Of a DNA stretch of 64,000 nt, positions 27,758 to 37,211 are shown piece after piece. Positions within the stretch are counted from its first letter, which is position 1. Every line of letters starts with the position of its first letter. The stretch lies in the NCBI RefSeq assembly GCF_000620465.1, contig NZ_JIBE01000003.1, forward strand, positions 434,001 through 498,000, read 5' to 3'. The notes under the pieces are model-generated. The model did no database searches. It worked only from the letters and a program-made list of their open reading frames with translations, and had not been told where the DNA came from. The stretch comes from Ralstonia sp. UNC404CL21Col (GTDB lineage Bacteria > Pseudomonadota > Gammaproteobacteria > Burkholderiales > Burkholderiaceae). Position numbers and translations under genes: made by a program.

Positions 27758-28156
27758 TTACTTCTTGAGCACCAGCGAGCCCGGCAGCGACTCGATGTAC
27801 GCGGCAATGTCCTTCAGCTCAGCCTGCGTGAACGGACGCGGCTTGCCGTCGGCACCGATCGTGGCAGGGTTGCTGTTGACCTGGCCCGCCATGATGGCGT
27901 TGCTGCGGCCCACCAGCGGGTTGTTGCTGGTCTGATAGGCCAGCAGCGCATGATAAATGTAGTCGCCGTGCTGACCGGCGAGCTTCGGATAGTCCGGCGA
28001 AATCGGTGCGTTCAGGCCAGCACCGTGGCAGGCCGCGCAGGCGCCCTTCTCCACCAGTTGCTTGCCCTTTTCCAGATCAGCAGCCTGCGCCGACACGGCG
28101 GCAGCCAGCATCAGCGCGCCCAGATTGAACGAGATTGCGAGCGAGATCTTCTTCAT
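27758..28156 (-). CDS. Periplasmic class I cytochrome c (second of a pair)
   Basis: A 132-residue exported c-type cytochrome. Residues 1-25 are a Sec signal peptide ending SAQAA. The heme is attached at Cys40-AAC-His44 (GACAACHGAG), and the likely axial Met is in NAIMAGQ. It follows the sister cytochrome gene by only 11 bases. Such c553/c4-like cytochromes carry electrons to terminal oxidases; the partner is not in the window. The ATG at 28156 (MKKISLAIS) gives the canonical signal; an in-frame ATG lies five codons earlier. Confidence 0.9.
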   Translation of the reverse strand: MKKISLAISFNLGALMLAAAVSAQAADLEKGKQLVEKGACAACHGAGLNAPISPDYPKLAGQHGDYIYHALLAYQTSNNPLVGRSNAIMAGQVNSNPATIGADGKPRPFTQAELKDIAAYIESLPGSLVLKK

Positions 28157-28167
28157 ATTCTTCCTCG

Positions 28168-28533
28168 TCACTTCTGGGGATTGTTTTGGGTGGCAGGCGT
28201 CTGCGCTGCGTAGTAGGCGGCCAGGTTGGCGATGTCCTGATCCGTCAGCGAGCCGGCGATGGCGCGCATCGTCGGGTGCTTGCGGTCACCCTTCTGGTAC
28301 GCATGCAGCGCGCTTTCGATGTACTTGGCGTTTTGGCCGCCCAGATAGGGCACGCGATACACCTCGGGGAACGACGTCTTGTAGTCGGGGATGGCATGGC
28401 AGCCGATGCACATGGCGACCTTGTTTTCGGCGGCGGCAGCGTTGCCCTGAACGTCGGCAGCGGCGGCGCTGTTGGCTGCGGCCAGTGCGCCTAAAGTGCC
28501 CAAGGCGGCCACCATGGTGAGGATCTTTTTCAT
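28168..28533 (-). CDS. Periplasmic class I cytochrome c (first of a pair)
   Basis: A 121-residue exported cytochrome with signal peptide MKKILTMVAALGTLGALAAA and processing near NSAAAADV. The heme motif is Cys42-IG-Cys45-His46, with a candidate axial Met in HPTMRAIAG. It includes AKYIESALHAYQKGDRKHP and DIANLAAYYAAQ, shared with its neighbour (HALLAYQTSNNP, DIAAYIESL), which shows the pair arose by duplication. GAACGAG precedes the ATG. Confidence 0.9.
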   Translation of the reverse strand: MKKILTMVAALGTLGALAAANSAAAADVQGNAAAAENKVAMCIGCHAIPDYKTSFPEVYRVPYLGGQNAKYIESALHAYQKGDRKHPTMRAIAGSLTDQDIANLAAYYAAQTPATQNNPQK

Positions 28534-28844
28534 CTCGTTCTTAAGCGTGGAGTTTCAGAATCCTGCTCGCCCTGCCGGCTTGGCTCGTCTCAGCCGGCTG
28601 TCTCGCTGGGCGCATTCACCCGCCGTTGGCAACAAGCCAGAAGACGGTCATTTGAGGTGCGTCAAACCGGCGCATTGTACCGCACCGTTTTTTTGCCAGT
28701 CCAGTTAGGGCTCCCGTGACTTGACAGCAAGGAATGGCACGGCGCGGCCGCCCTCAACCCGCCCAGCTCACGCCCGGCGTCAAACACCCAAATGCTCTTA
28801 TACTGGCCGTTTCCAAATCTTTTACCGCTCAGTAGGCTTGCACG
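28534..28844. other. Divergent spacer between the cytochromes and moxR
   Basis: A 311-base stretch without a gene. A -10-like TATACT (28799-28804) lies about 40 bases before moxR without a clear -35. Nothing else was seen. Confidence 0.4.
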
Positions 28845-29726
28845 ATGAACACCACCCCCTCGCCTGCCCCATCCGACCAGCGCACCCGCTTCGAAGGTTC
28901 CGACCAGTACGTCGCCACCGATGACCTCAAGCTCGCCGTCAATGCGTCGATGACGCTGCAGCGTCCGCTGCTCATCAAGGGCGAGCCGGGCACGGGCAAG
29001 ACCATGCTGGCTGAGGAAGTGGCCGCCGCGCTGGGCATGCCGCTGCTGCAGTGGCACGTGAAGTCGACCACCAAGGCCCAGCAGGGCCTGTACGAATACG
29101 ACGCCGTCTCGCGCCTGCGCGACTCCCAGCTCGGCGATGACAAGGTGCACGACATCCGCAACTACATCGTCAAGGGCGTGCTGTGGCAGGCCTTTGAGGC
29201 GGATGAACCCGTCGTGCTGCTGATCGACGAGATCGACAAGGCCGACATCGAATTCCCGAACGATCTGCTGCGCGAGTTGGATCGCATGGAGTTCTACGTG
29301 TACGAAACGCGCGAAACCATCCGCGCCAAGCATCGCCCGCTGGTGATCATCACGTCGAACAACGAGAAGGAGTTGCCCGACGCGTTCCTGCGCCGCTGCT
29401 TCTTCCACTACATCAAGTTTCCCGATGCCGAGACGATGCAGGCCATCGTCGATGTGCACTATCCGGGGATCAAGCCGGCGCTGGTCAAGGCTGCGCTGGA
29501 TGCGTTCTACGAGATGCGCAACCTGCCGGGGCTGAAGAAGAAGCCGTCGACGTCCGAGCTGATCGACTGGCTCAAGCTACTGCTGGCCGAAGACATTCCG
29601 CCGGAATCGCTGCGCAGCCAGGACAAGAACGCCGCGATTCCGCCGCTGCACGGGGCGCTGCTCAAGAACGAACAGGATGTGCACCTGTTCGAGCGCCTGG
29701 TGTTCATGAACCGCGCCAATCGCTGA
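28845..29726 (+). CDS. MoxR-family AAA+ ATPase
   Basis: A 293-residue AAA+ protein. Walker A is GEPGTGKT (46-53), Walker B is VVLLIDEIDKAD (123-134), and sensor 1 is VIITSNNEKELPDAFLRRCFF with the arginine finger. A small helical lid follows (about 205-290). MoxR ATPases act as chaperones that mature or remodel protein complexes and are usually paired with a VWA-domain protein, as here two genes downstream. The GNAT gene follows after 11 bases. Confidence 0.92.
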   Translation: MNTTPSPAPSDQRTRFEGSDQYVATDDLKLAVNASMTLQRPLLIKGEPGTGKTMLAEEVAAALGMPLLQWHVKSTTKAQQGLYEYDAVSRLRDSQLGDDKVHDIRNYIVKGVLWQAFEADEPVVLLIDEIDKADIEFPNDLLRELDRMEFYVYETRETIRAKHRPLVIITSNNEKELPDAFLRRCFFHYIKFPDAETMQAIVDVHYPGIKPALVKAALDAFYEMRNLPGLKKKPSTSELIDWLKLLLAEDIPPESLRSQDKNAAIPPLHGALLKNEQDVHLFERLVFMNRANR

Positions 29727-29737
29727 GCGAGCCCGCC

Positions 29738-30346
29738 ATGCCGCGCCTGATCGAGCCCGTCACGCTGTCCGGCCAGCACGCCTGGCTGGAGCCGCTCGGC
29801 CCGGAACACGAGGACGAAGTGCGCGCCGCGGCCGCTGAGGGCGAGCTGTGGAAGCTTTGGTACACGTCCGTCCCGTCGCCCGACAAGACCGGCGAGTGGC
29901 TGGCCATTGCGCTGGACATGCGCGAACGCCTCGGCGCGATGCCGTTTGTCGTGCGCGATATGCGTGACGGACAGCCCGGCAAGGTGGTCGGTGCGACGCG
30001 CCTCTTCAACGTCGACGAAGCCAACCGCCGGCTCGAAATCGGCCACACGTGGTACGCCAAATCGGTACAGCGCACGGGCGTCAACACGGAATGCAAGTTG
30101 CTGCTGCTCACGCATGCGTTCGAAACCCTGCGCTGCATTGCCGTGGAATTCCGCACGCACTGGATGAATCACCAGAGCCGAGCCGCCATCGCCAGGCTCG
30201 GCGCCAAGCAGGACGGCGTGCTGCGCAACCACCAACGCATGCCGGATGGCAGCTTCCGCGACACGGTCGTGTTTTCGATCATTGAATCGGAATGGCTGAC
30301 CGTGAAACGCCATCTGCAATACAAGCTCGAGCAACCGCGCGCCTGA
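29738..30346 (+). CDS. GNAT-family N-acetyltransferase (RimJ/RimL type)
   Basis: A 202-residue acetyltransferase with GHTWYAKSVQRTGVNTECKLLLLTHAF covered in pieces (the GNAT acetyl-CoA region is about residues 105-130) and FRTHWMNHQSRAAIARLGAKQDG, typical of the Acetyltransf_3 branch that contains RimJ/RimL and other N-terminal or small-molecule acetylators. It sits between moxR (11 bases) and the VWA gene (16 bases) in one operon. The acceptor is unknown. Confidence 0.85.
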   Translation: MPRLIEPVTLSGQHAWLEPLGPEHEDEVRAAAAEGELWKLWYTSVPSPDKTGEWLAIALDMRERLGAMPFVVRDMRDGQPGKVVGATRLFNVDEANRRLEIGHTWYAKSVQRTGVNTECKLLLLTHAFETLRCIAVEFRTHWMNHQSRAAIARLGAKQDGVLRNHQRMPDGSFRDTVVFSIIESEWLTVKRHLQYKLEQPRA

Positions 30347-30362
30347 GCGCCGGAGGACCACC

Positions 30363-31538
30363 ATGCTCATCGATTTCTTCTTCACGCTGCGGCACGCCAA
30401 GCTGCCGGTCTCGGTCAAGGAATACCTGACGCTGCTGGAAGGGCTCAAGCAGCAGGTCATCGCGCCGTCGCTCGACGAGTTCTACTTCCTCGCGCGCATG
30501 ACGCTGGTGAAGGACGAAAAGCACTTCGACAAGTTTGACCAAGCGTTCGGCGCCTACTTCAAGGGCGTGGAAGGCGCGGTCGATTGGCGCGCGGACATTC
30601 CGCTGGATTGGCTCACCAAGAAGTTGGAGCGCGAACTCTCGCCCGAGGAGAAGGCCAAGATCGAAGCCATGGGCGGCCTCGACAAACTGATGGAGCGGCT
30701 GAAAGAACTGCTGAACGAGCAGCACGAGCGCCACGAAGGTGGCAACAAATGGATCGGCACGGGTGGCACGTCGCCGTTCGGGCACGGCGGCTACAACCCG
30801 GAAGGCATCCGCATCGGCGGGCCATCGAAGGGCAACCGCACCGCGGTCAAGGTGTGGGAAGCACGCGCGTACAAAGACTACGACGACACCGTCGAACTGG
30901 GCACGCGCAACATCAAGGTGGCGCTGCGCCGCCTGCGCAAGTTCGCGCGTGACGGTGCCGACATCGAGCTGGACCTGGACGACACCATCCACTCCACCGC
31001 CGCCAACGCCGGCATGCTCGACATCAAGATGCGCCCCGAGCGGCACAACAACGTCAAGGTGCTGATGCTGATGGATGTGGGCGGCTCGATGGACGACCAC
31101 ATCAAGCGCGTGGAAGAACTTTTCTCCGCCGCCAAGACCGAGTTCAAGCACCTCGAGTATTACTACTTCCACAACTGCGTCTACGAATGGCTGTGGAAGA
31201 ACAACCGGCGCCGCCACGCAGAACGCTTCTCCACCTGGGACGTCATCCGCAAATACCCGCCCGACTACAAGCTGATCTTCGTGGGCGACGCGACCATGAG
31301 CCCGTATGAAATCCTGCAGGCCGGCGGCTCGGTGGAATACAACAACGCCGAAGCCGGCGCCACGTGGCTCAAGCGGTTGATCGAACAGTTCCCGAAATTT
31401 GTCTGGCTCAACCCCGAGCCGGAAGGCCTGTGGGAATACCGCCAATCCATCTCGGTCATCAACCAGATCATGAAGACGCGGATGTATCCGGTGACGATTG
31501 CGGGGTTGGAATCGGCGATGCGGTTGCTATCGAAGTAA
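30363..31538 (+). CDS. VWA/CoxE-type protein paired with MoxR
   Basis: A 391-residue protein. Residues 1-130 are helical and charged, and a Gly-rich linker (GTGGTSPFGHGGYNPEGIRIG) leads to a von Willebrand A domain with the metal-binding motif DVGGSMDDH (Asp238, Ser242 within DxGxS). The VWA region ends with KYPPDYKLIFVGDATMSPYE. This is the CoxE-like family that works with MoxR ATPases in metal-cofactor insertion or complex assembly. No carbon monoxide dehydrogenase or other client gene is in the window. GGAGG precedes the ATG. Confidence 0.88.
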   Translation: MLIDFFFTLRHAKLPVSVKEYLTLLEGLKQQVIAPSLDEFYFLARMTLVKDEKHFDKFDQAFGAYFKGVEGAVDWRADIPLDWLTKKLERELSPEEKAKIEAMGGLDKLMERLKELLNEQHERHEGGNKWIGTGGTSPFGHGGYNPEGIRIGGPSKGNRTAVKVWEARAYKDYDDTVELGTRNIKVALRRLRKFARDGADIELDLDDTIHSTAANAGMLDIKMRPERHNNVKVLMLMDVGGSMDDHIKRVEELFSAAKTEFKHLEYYYFHNCVYEWLWKNNRRRHAERFSTWDVIRKYPPDYKLIFVGDATMSPYEILQAGGSVEYNNAEAGATWLKRLIEQFPKFVWLNPEPEGLWEYRQSISVINQIMKTRMYPVTIAGLESAMRLLSK

Positions 31539-31685
31539 CGCGCTTCCGAGCGTTTCTCCGGGCGTGGACACGGTGATTACCTGACGCGTAATCGACACCA
31601 TCCACGCTGCCGCCGAAGATGAAGCCATCCAGCGCATGCCCCATCACCGCGCTGGCAAGCTTCCCACTTCGAACGGAGAAACGTC

Positions 31686-32084
31686 ATGACCGCCACCCAA
31701 CTCGCCGCCAACGACACGCTCGCCGATACGCTGGTCGACCGTTACATCGCCGCGTGGAACGCAACAGACGCTGCACAACGCCGCGCCCTCGTCGCGCAAA
31801 CCTGGACGGAGAGCGCCACGTATGTCGATCCGCTGATGCAGGGCGCCGGCCATGACGACATCGAGGCGCTCATTGCGGGCGTGCAGGCGAAGTTCCCCGG
31901 CTTCCGCTTTGCGCGCGACGGCGGCGCGGATGTCGTGCAGGACACGATCCGCTTCCGCTGGACGCTCGGCCCCGAGGGGCAGGCGCTGGTCAAGGGTACC
32001 GATTTCGTACGCATCGAAGGCGACCGCATGCACACGGTGACCGGCTTCATCGACCAGATGCCAGGCATGGGCGACGCCGCCTGA
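31686..32084 (+). CDS. SnoaL-like (NTF2-fold) protein
   Basis: A 132-residue protein with the polyketide-cyclase/NTF2-like fold: YIAAWNATDAAQRRALVAQTW, ATYVDPLMQGAGHDDIEALI, and a C-terminal sheet FRWTLGPEGQALVKGTDFV followed by GDRMHTVTGFID. The family covers isomerases, cyclases and small binding proteins, so no reaction can be named. It is 147 bases after the VWA gene, in a spacer with no other feature, and is followed by a terminator. Confidence 0.8.
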   Translation: MTATQLAANDTLADTLVDRYIAAWNATDAAQRRALVAQTWTESATYVDPLMQGAGHDDIEALIAGVQAKFPGFRFARDGGADVVQDTIRFRWTLGPEGQALVKGTDFVRIEGDRMHTVTGFIDQMPGMGDAA

Positions 32085-32100
32085 GCGCCCCGCACAAAAG

Positions 32101-32128
32101 CAAACGCCCCGAAAGTCGGGGCGTTTTG
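32101..32128. terminator. Terminator between the SnoaL-like gene and the spermidine-synthase-like gene
   Basis: AAACGCCCCGA pairs with TCGGGGCGTTT around AAG, followed by TTTT. It can serve both convergent genes, though the T run is short. Confidence 0.8.
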
Positions 32129-32150
32129 CATGGGCGGCACGCGGCAGCGA

Positions 32151-33026
32151 TCAGATGGACAGCGCGTCTTCCTGGCCGGCGTTGGCACTGCGCAAACCGT
32201 CAGCCCAACCCTTGGTCGGCAGCTTGAGCGAGGCCTGCAGCGCGGCGGCGCGCGCCTGCACATCTTCCCAACTGACGTGCAGCGGCGGCCCATTGAACGC
32301 AAGCGCGATCACATTGCCGTCGTGCACTTCAGGAAAGACCAGCACGCGATTGTCGAACGCGTCGCAGATGCGCTCGATATTGCGCGGGAAACTGGTGTGG
32401 TCGCCAAACAGGTTGATCGTCATCACACCCGGCGAGCGCAGCACCTGGCGGCAAGCCTTGTAGAACGCCGGCGTATCGAGCACGGGGCCGCGCGCGGTGG
32501 CGTCGTACAGGTCGATCTGCAATGCATCGACGGTGCCGTGGTGGCTGGCGTCCATCACCCAGTCGTAGGCGTCCTGTTCGAGCACGCTCAACCGGGCGTC
32601 GTCAAACGGCAGGCCGAACATGCTGCGCGCCGCGACGATCACCGACGGGTTCAGCTCCACCGCCGTCACCTGCGCGGGCGCAAGGTGACGGTGGCAGAAC
32701 TTGGTGAGCGCGGCAGCGCCGAGACCCAGTTGCACGACGCGGAAGTCCGCTCGCGCAGCCGGGTCGAGAAACAGCAGCCACGCCATCATCTGCTGCGCAT
32801 ATTCCAGCTCGATGGCATCGGGCTTGGACAGCCGCATGGCGCCCTGCACCCATTCGGTACCGAAGTGCAGATAGCGGACCCCCGCCAGTTCAGAGAACGT
32901 GACGGGCGCAAAGCGCGGGGCCATGCGCTTCGGTTCGTCATCGTGGCTCTGGCGGTCTTCGCGCTTGGCACGGGCCGGACGGCGCGAGGCGACGGCCTCG
33001 ATGGATTTACGTTTCAACAGCGTCAT
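32151..33026 (-). CDS. Spermidine-synthase-like SAM-fold protein
   Basis: A 291-residue protein. After a basic N-terminus (about 1-40) comes a Rossmann methyltransferase fold of the spermine/spermidine synthase type: VVQLGLGAAALTKFCHRH (nucleotide loop), VTAVELNPSVI (acidic residue after strand 2), and VDALQIDLYDATARGP (in place of the usual D-hyD-hyD gate). The family has many members that do not make polyamines, and no polyamine genes lie nearby. The gene is 8 bases downstream of the TPR gene. The chosen ATG (33026, MTLLKRKS) has GGGAAGAAG-like purines upstream. Confidence 0.75.
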   Translation of the reverse strand: MTLLKRKSIEAVASRRPARAKREDRQSHDDEPKRMAPRFAPVTFSELAGVRYLHFGTEWVQGAMRLSKPDAIELEYAQQMMAWLLFLDPAARADFRVVQLGLGAAALTKFCHRHLAPAQVTAVELNPSVIVAARSMFGLPFDDARLSVLEQDAYDWVMDASHHGTVDALQIDLYDATARGPVLDTPAFYKACRQVLRSPGVMTINLFGDHTSFPRNIERICDAFDNRVLVFPEVHDGNVIALAFNGPPLHVSWEDVQARAAALQASLKLPTKGWADGLRSANAGQEDALSI

Positions 33027-33034
33027 AAAGCGGA

Positions 33035-33793
33035 TCAACGGGAAGAAGACTGAGCGGCCGCGGCACGCTGCAGCCATTCACGATTGTGGTCTTTGGCGTA
33101 GCGCGTCCAGTGCTTGGCGTCGCGCAGGATTTCTTCAAACAGGGCCTGCGCGCGCTGCTTGTCGGCATCGTTGTTCTGCGCGAGCAGCCATTCGCCGAAG
33201 AGGCAACGGGCTGCGGCATCGTTCGCGCAGGTCAGGGCCTGCTCGAACGCTTCACGCGTATTCGGCGCGTTCGTCGCGGCCAATGCACGTGCGTACAGCA
33301 ATGTGGGGTCGGGCTGCTGGCGTGTCACGCGATGCGCTTCGAACAGCTTGTCGAGCGTGTCCTTGGCGAGCGCCGCCTCGCCCGTGGCGAACTGCGCGCG
33401 CGCCAGGCCGAGCAGCACGGCCGGGTCGCCGGCAAACGGGCCGGTCGCTGCCTGCTCGAAGTGCTGGCGCGCTTCCTTCGCATCGCCGGCTTCCAGCAGT
33501 GCTTCGCCCAGACGCAGGCGGTGCTGCACGGTGGGCGCGCGGTCGAAATCGTTGCGGGCTTCGCGCACGGCGCGGTTCGGATCGATCAGTTGCGTCACAG
33601 CGCGGCTGGCAACGCGGGCGCCGCGCGAGTGGCGCATCTCCGGCAGATAGATCGCGAAGAAATACACCACGCTGCCCAGCAACGGAAACGCAAACAGGAT
33701 GAACAACCAGTACATGTTCTGGTTGTTGCGCACGACGTGCACCGCAAAAAACAGCGCGACGATGACGTGAAACCCGATTCCAAGAAACGGCAT
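33035..33793 (-). CDS. Membrane-anchored tetratricopeptide-repeat protein
   Basis: A 252-residue protein. Two N-terminal membrane helices (GIGFHVIVALFFAVHVV and MYWLFILFAFPLLGSVVYFF) resemble a phospholipase-D-N-type anchor. The rest is helical TPR-like repeats, for example RLGEALLEAGDAKEARQHFE and LGLARAQFATGEAALAKDTL. It probably acts as a scaffold at the inner membrane, but its partner is unknown. The spermidine-synthase-like gene follows 8 bases downstream, so the two are co-transcribed. The 214 bases upstream (33794-34007) show nothing. Confidence 0.78.
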   Translation of the reverse strand: MPFLGIGFHVIVALFFAVHVVRNNQNMYWLFILFAFPLLGSVVYFFAIYLPEMRHSRGARVASRAVTQLIDPNRAVREARNDFDRAPTVQHRLRLGEALLEAGDAKEARQHFEQAATGPFAGDPAVLLGLARAQFATGEAALAKDTLDKLFEAHRVTRQQPDPTLLYARALAATNAPNTREAFEQALTCANDAAARCLFGEWLLAQNNDADKQRAQALFEEILRDAKHWTRYAKDHNREWLQRAAAAQSSSR

Positions 33794-34007
33794 GTGAAGG
33801 CCCGGTAGTGAAATGCACCGACGCCCCCCCGCGTCGGCCTCGGGCGCGATTGTGACAGATGCGCTGCGGGGCGGGTGTGTCAGGCCCTTAACGTTTGCGC
33901 ATTGACGGCCCGGAATCCGCATGGAGCCGCGGTTGGACCGCTCGTTCGACAATGCACGCCGGCGCCTGTCATCACGCGGCCGGCGTGGTTCTCCAGCGCA
34001 GCGCTTC

Positions 34008-34517
34008 TCAGGGGCGGCCGAGGAAATCCATCTTGCCGATTTCCACGCCGTTATGGCGCAGCAGCGCGTAGGCCGTGGTGACATGGAAATACAGGTTCGG
34101 CAGCACGAAACCGCGCAGGTAATCGATGCCCGTGAACTGCAGTTCGCGCGTCGGGCTCTTGAGCGTGATCTGGCGATCTTCACTGCCGGCGAACGCCGCG
34201 GGGTCGATGCTGTTGACGAACGCGAGCGTCTTGACAATGCGCGCCTTCAGCTCCGGAATGGTCGTCTCCTCATCCGGGTACGACGGCACCTCGTTGCCCG
34301 ACAGACGCGCCGCACCGCCCTTGGCCTGATCGCAGGCAATCTGCACCTGCCGCGTGAACGGATGCATGTCCGGCGCAAGACGCGCGGTCATCAGGTTGGC
34401 CGGGTCGAACTTCTTCGCTTCTGCGTAGGCGGCCGCCTTGTCGAGCAGCGCCGACAGGTTGCCAAGCATGCGGTTGGCAGTCGGGACGAGAAACTCGTAC
34501 ATCGAAGGTGTGGTCAT
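34008..34517 (-). CDS. DUF1993 protein
   Basis: A 169-residue helical protein: MTTPSMYEFLVPTANRMLGN, MHPFTRQVQIACDQAKGGAAR, GIDYLRGFVLPNLYFHVTTA, and the ending LLRHNGVEIGKMDFLG. This is the DUF1993 family, which resembles DinB-like four-helix bundles; the conserved His52 and His142 (estimated) would be metal ligands if the resemblance holds. Its function is not known. It is 163 bases downstream of the glycosylase gene on the same strand; that spacer has no other gene. Confidence 0.85.
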   Translation of the reverse strand: MTTPSMYEFLVPTANRMLGNLSALLDKAAAYAEAKKFDPANLMTARLAPDMHPFTRQVQIACDQAKGGAARLSGNEVPSYPDEETTIPELKARIVKTLAFVNSIDPAAFAGSEDRQITLKSPTRELQFTGIDYLRGFVLPNLYFHVTTAYALLRHNGVEIGKMDFLGRP

Positions 34518-34680
34518 GGAGCTGATTTCCTTGGTATCCGTTGTTGTGGCAGCGAACGATCCGTCGGCGCCGCGCTTTCTCGCGCAGGGCACAGTGTAGG
34601 CCAGCGATTCGGCCGGCGCAGGGCGTGCCTGCACGCCACCTGACGCGACTATCCAGTACAGCGGCTGGCCAGGTCGCGCG

Positions 34681-35178
34681 CTACGACAGCCACTCACGCA
34701 GCGCCTGCCACGCCGCCAGCTTCTGGGCATACGGCACGGCTGCATAGGCAGGACTGCTGGAAGGAAGTTTGAGGATGGTGTGGCGATCGCCAATATCGCC
34801 CAGCGCCTTCATGCCGATGCGCGCGGCGGTACCGCCGTTGAAGGCAATGACCGCCAGTTCCGGCAACGAAGCGATCAAGCCCGCGAGGTCATTCCCGGCA
34901 AGGTCCCGAATCTTGCTGTCGAGACTGCCTTCGCGCTTGGCTTCAGCCACCACGTCCCACAAGCCGATGCGATGCGCGAGCAGCGCCTGCAAGCGCGCTG
35001 CGTATTCCATGCCCGGCAAGTCCTCGCCGATCACCTCGCCGGCGAGGCGCCAGAACTGGTTGTGCTTGTAGGCGTAGTACTGCGATTGCGCAAGCGATGC
35101 TTCGCCGGGCAGGCTGCCCAGGATCAGCACGCGCGTGTGCGCGTCGACCACAGGCGGAAAGCATCGCTTGAGCGTCAC
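34681..35178 (-). CDS. DNA-deoxyinosine (hypoxanthine) glycosylase, UDG family 6
   Basis: A 165-residue member of the uracil-DNA glycosylase superfamily. The first active-site motif is LGSLPGEASL (about 20-29), followed by YYAYKHNQFWR with Asn40 as a probable catalytic residue, and the second motif is near KLPSSSPAYA (about 137-146). This arrangement is that of family 6 hypoxanthine-DNA glycosylase, which excises deaminated adenine. It lies 8 bases after htpG on the same strand, which implies co-expression with a heat-shock chaperone. Confidence 0.85.
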   Translation of the reverse strand: MTLKRCFPPVVDAHTRVLILGSLPGEASLAQSQYYAYKHNQFWRLAGEVIGEDLPGMEYAARLQALLAHRIGLWDVVAEAKREGSLDSKIRDLAGNDLAGLIASLPELAVIAFNGGTAARIGMKALGDIGDRHTILKLPSSSPAYAAVPYAQKLAAWQALREWLS

Positions 35179-35186
35179 GCTCGTCG

Positions 35187-37109
35187 TCAGGCCAGCAGAC
35201 GGTTCACGCGTTGGACGTAAGCCGCCGGGTCGGTCAAAGCGCCGCCTTCCGCCAGCAGCGCCTGATCGAACAACACGTGAATGCGATCCTCGAACGCGGC
35301 GCGGTCGGCTTCGTTGCCGGTCACGGTTTCCAGCAGCGCGAGCTTGCGCACGAGCGGATGCGTCGGGTTCAGCTCCAGGACCGGCTTGCTGTCGGGCGCC
35401 TGTTGGCCGGCCTGCTTCAGCAGACGGGCCAGCGTGCCGCTGATATCGCCTTCATCGGCCACCAGGCACGACGGCGAATCGGTCAGGCGATGCGTGATCC
35501 GCACGTCCTTGGCCTTGTCGCCCAGCACCGCCTTGGCACGCTCGACCAACGGCTTGAACTCGCCTTCCACCTTGGCGTGCTCGGCCTTCTCGGCTTCGTC
35601 TTCCAAGGCGCCCAGGTCGAGATCGCCACGCGCCACCGACACCAGTTCCTTCTCTTCGAAGTCGTGCAGGAACGAGAGCATCCACTCGTCCACGCGGTCG
35701 GTCAGGAGCAGCACTTCCACGCCCTTCTTGCGGAAGATTTCCAGATGCGGGCTCGACTTGGCGGCCGTCCAGTTTTCGGCGGTCACGTAGTAGATCTTGT
35801 CCTGACCTTCCTTCATGCGGCCGATGTAATCCGCCAGCGAAACGGTCTGTGCGCTGTCTTCGTTGTGCGTGGAAGCAAAGCGCAGCAGCTTCGCAATACG
35901 GTCCTTATTGGCATGGTCTTCGCCGATGCCTTCCTTGAGCACCTGGCCGAAGTTCTGCCAGAACGTGGCGTACTTTTCCTTCTCGGCGGCGTCATCCGAC
36001 TCGGCCATCGATTCGAGCATGCCCAGCACGCGCTTGGTGGAACCCTCGCGGATGGCCTTCACGTCGCGGCTTTCCTGCAGGATTTCGCGCGACACGTTCA
36101 GCGGCAAGTCCGTCGAATCGATCACGCCCTTCACGAAGCGCAGGTAGCCCGGCAGCAGTTGCTCGGCGTCATCCATGATGAAGACGCGCTTGACGTACAG
36201 CTTCAGGCCGCTGCGGCGCTCGCGATCCCACAGGTCGAACGGCGCGTTGGTCGGGATGTACAGCAGCTGCGTGTATTCGCTGCGGCCTTCCACGCGGTTG
36301 TGCGTCCAGGCCAGCGGCTTGCCGTTTTCGTGCGCGATGTGCTGGTAGAAGGCGATGTACTGATCGTCGGTCACGTCAGCACGCGGGCGTGCCCACAGGG
36401 CGCTGCCCTGGTTGATGGTTTCCCATTCGTCCTGGGCGACCATCGCTTTTTTCTCTTCGTCCCATGCTTCCTTGCGCATCTGGATCGGCAGGGAGATATG
36501 GTCCGAATACTTCTGCACCACCGACTTGACGCGCCAGGCGGAGAGGAAATCGTCCTCGCCTTCGCGCAGGTGCAGCGTGATGGTGGTGCCGCGCTCCGCG
36601 CGTTCGATCGTGTCGACGGTAAATTCGCCGTCGCCCGTGCTTTCCCAGCGCACGCCTTCTTCGGCCGGCACGCCGGCGCGGCGCGATTCCACCGTTACGC
36701 GGTCGGCCACGATGAACGCCGAGTAGAAGCCCACGCCAAACTGGCCGATGAGGGCGGCGTCCTTCTGCTGGTCGCCCGACAGCTGGCTGAAGAACTCGCG
36801 CGTGCCCGAGCGGGCGATGGTGCCGAGGTTGCGGATCGCCTCGTCGCGGCTCATGCCGATGCCATTGTCGGCAATGGTGATGGTGCGCGCGGCAGCGTCA
36901 AAGCCGATGCGGATACCCAGCTCCCCGCCGCCTTCCAGCAGCGACGGATCGGCGATGCCCTCGAAGCGCAGCTTGTCGACCGCATCCGACGCATTGGAAA
37001 CCAGCTCCCGCAGGAAGATTTCCTTGTTGCTGTACAGCGAGTGGATCATCAGATGCAGAAGCTGCTTCACTTCTGCCTGGAAAGCCATCTTCTCGTGCGG
37101 TGCGCTCAT
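35187..37109 (-). CDS. htpG: Chaperone HtpG (Hsp90)
   Basis: A 640-residue Hsp90. The GHKL ATP site is visible: [36 protein letters not shown], and [11 protein letters not shown]. The middle domain has [11 protein letters not shown] and the catalytic loop [11 protein letters not shown] with the conserved arginine. The C-terminal dimer domain ends near [10 protein letters not shown]. The ATG at 37109 (MSAPHEKM) was chosen; an ATG three codons upstream (37118) is equally possible, and neither has a good ribosome-binding site. Confidence 0.97.
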   Translation of the reverse strand: MSAPHEKMAFQAEVKQLLHLMIHSLYSNKEIFLRELVSNASDAVDKLRFEGIADPSLLEGGGELGIRIGFDAAARTITIADNGIGMSRDEAIRNLGTIARSGTREFFSQLSGDQQKDAALIGQFGVGFYSAFIVADRVTVESRRAGVPAEEGVRWESTGDGEFTVDTIERAERGTTITLHLREGEDDFLSAWRVKSVVQKYSDHISLPIQMRKEAWDEEKKAMVAQDEWETINQGSALWARPRADVTDDQYIAFYQHIAHENGKPLAWTHNRVEGRSEYTQLLYIPTNAPFDLWDRERRSGLKLYVKRVFIMDDAEQLLPGYLRFVKGVIDSTDLPLNVSREILQESRDVKAIREGSTKRVLGMLESMAESDDAAEKEKYATFWQNFGQVLKEGIGEDHANKDRIAKLLRFASTHNEDSAQTVSLADYIGRMKEGQDKIYYVTAENWTAAKSSPHLEIFRKKGVEVLLLTDRVDEWMLSFLHDFEEKELVSVARGDLDLGALEDEAEKAEHAKVEGEFKPLVERAKAVLGDKAKDVRITHRLTDSPSCLVADEGDISGTLARLLKQAGQQAPDSKPVLELNPTHPLVRKLALLETVTGNEADRAAFEDRIHVLFDQALLAEGGALTDPAAYVQRVNRLLA

Positions 37110-37211
37110 GGTGTGCATAAAAAGTCTGGAAAGTGGAAAGAGAAGCGGGCTACACCTTGCGCGTGCGCCCGCATGAATTTGTGAGGCTAGATAAGGCGTG
37201 GCGGCCGTTTT

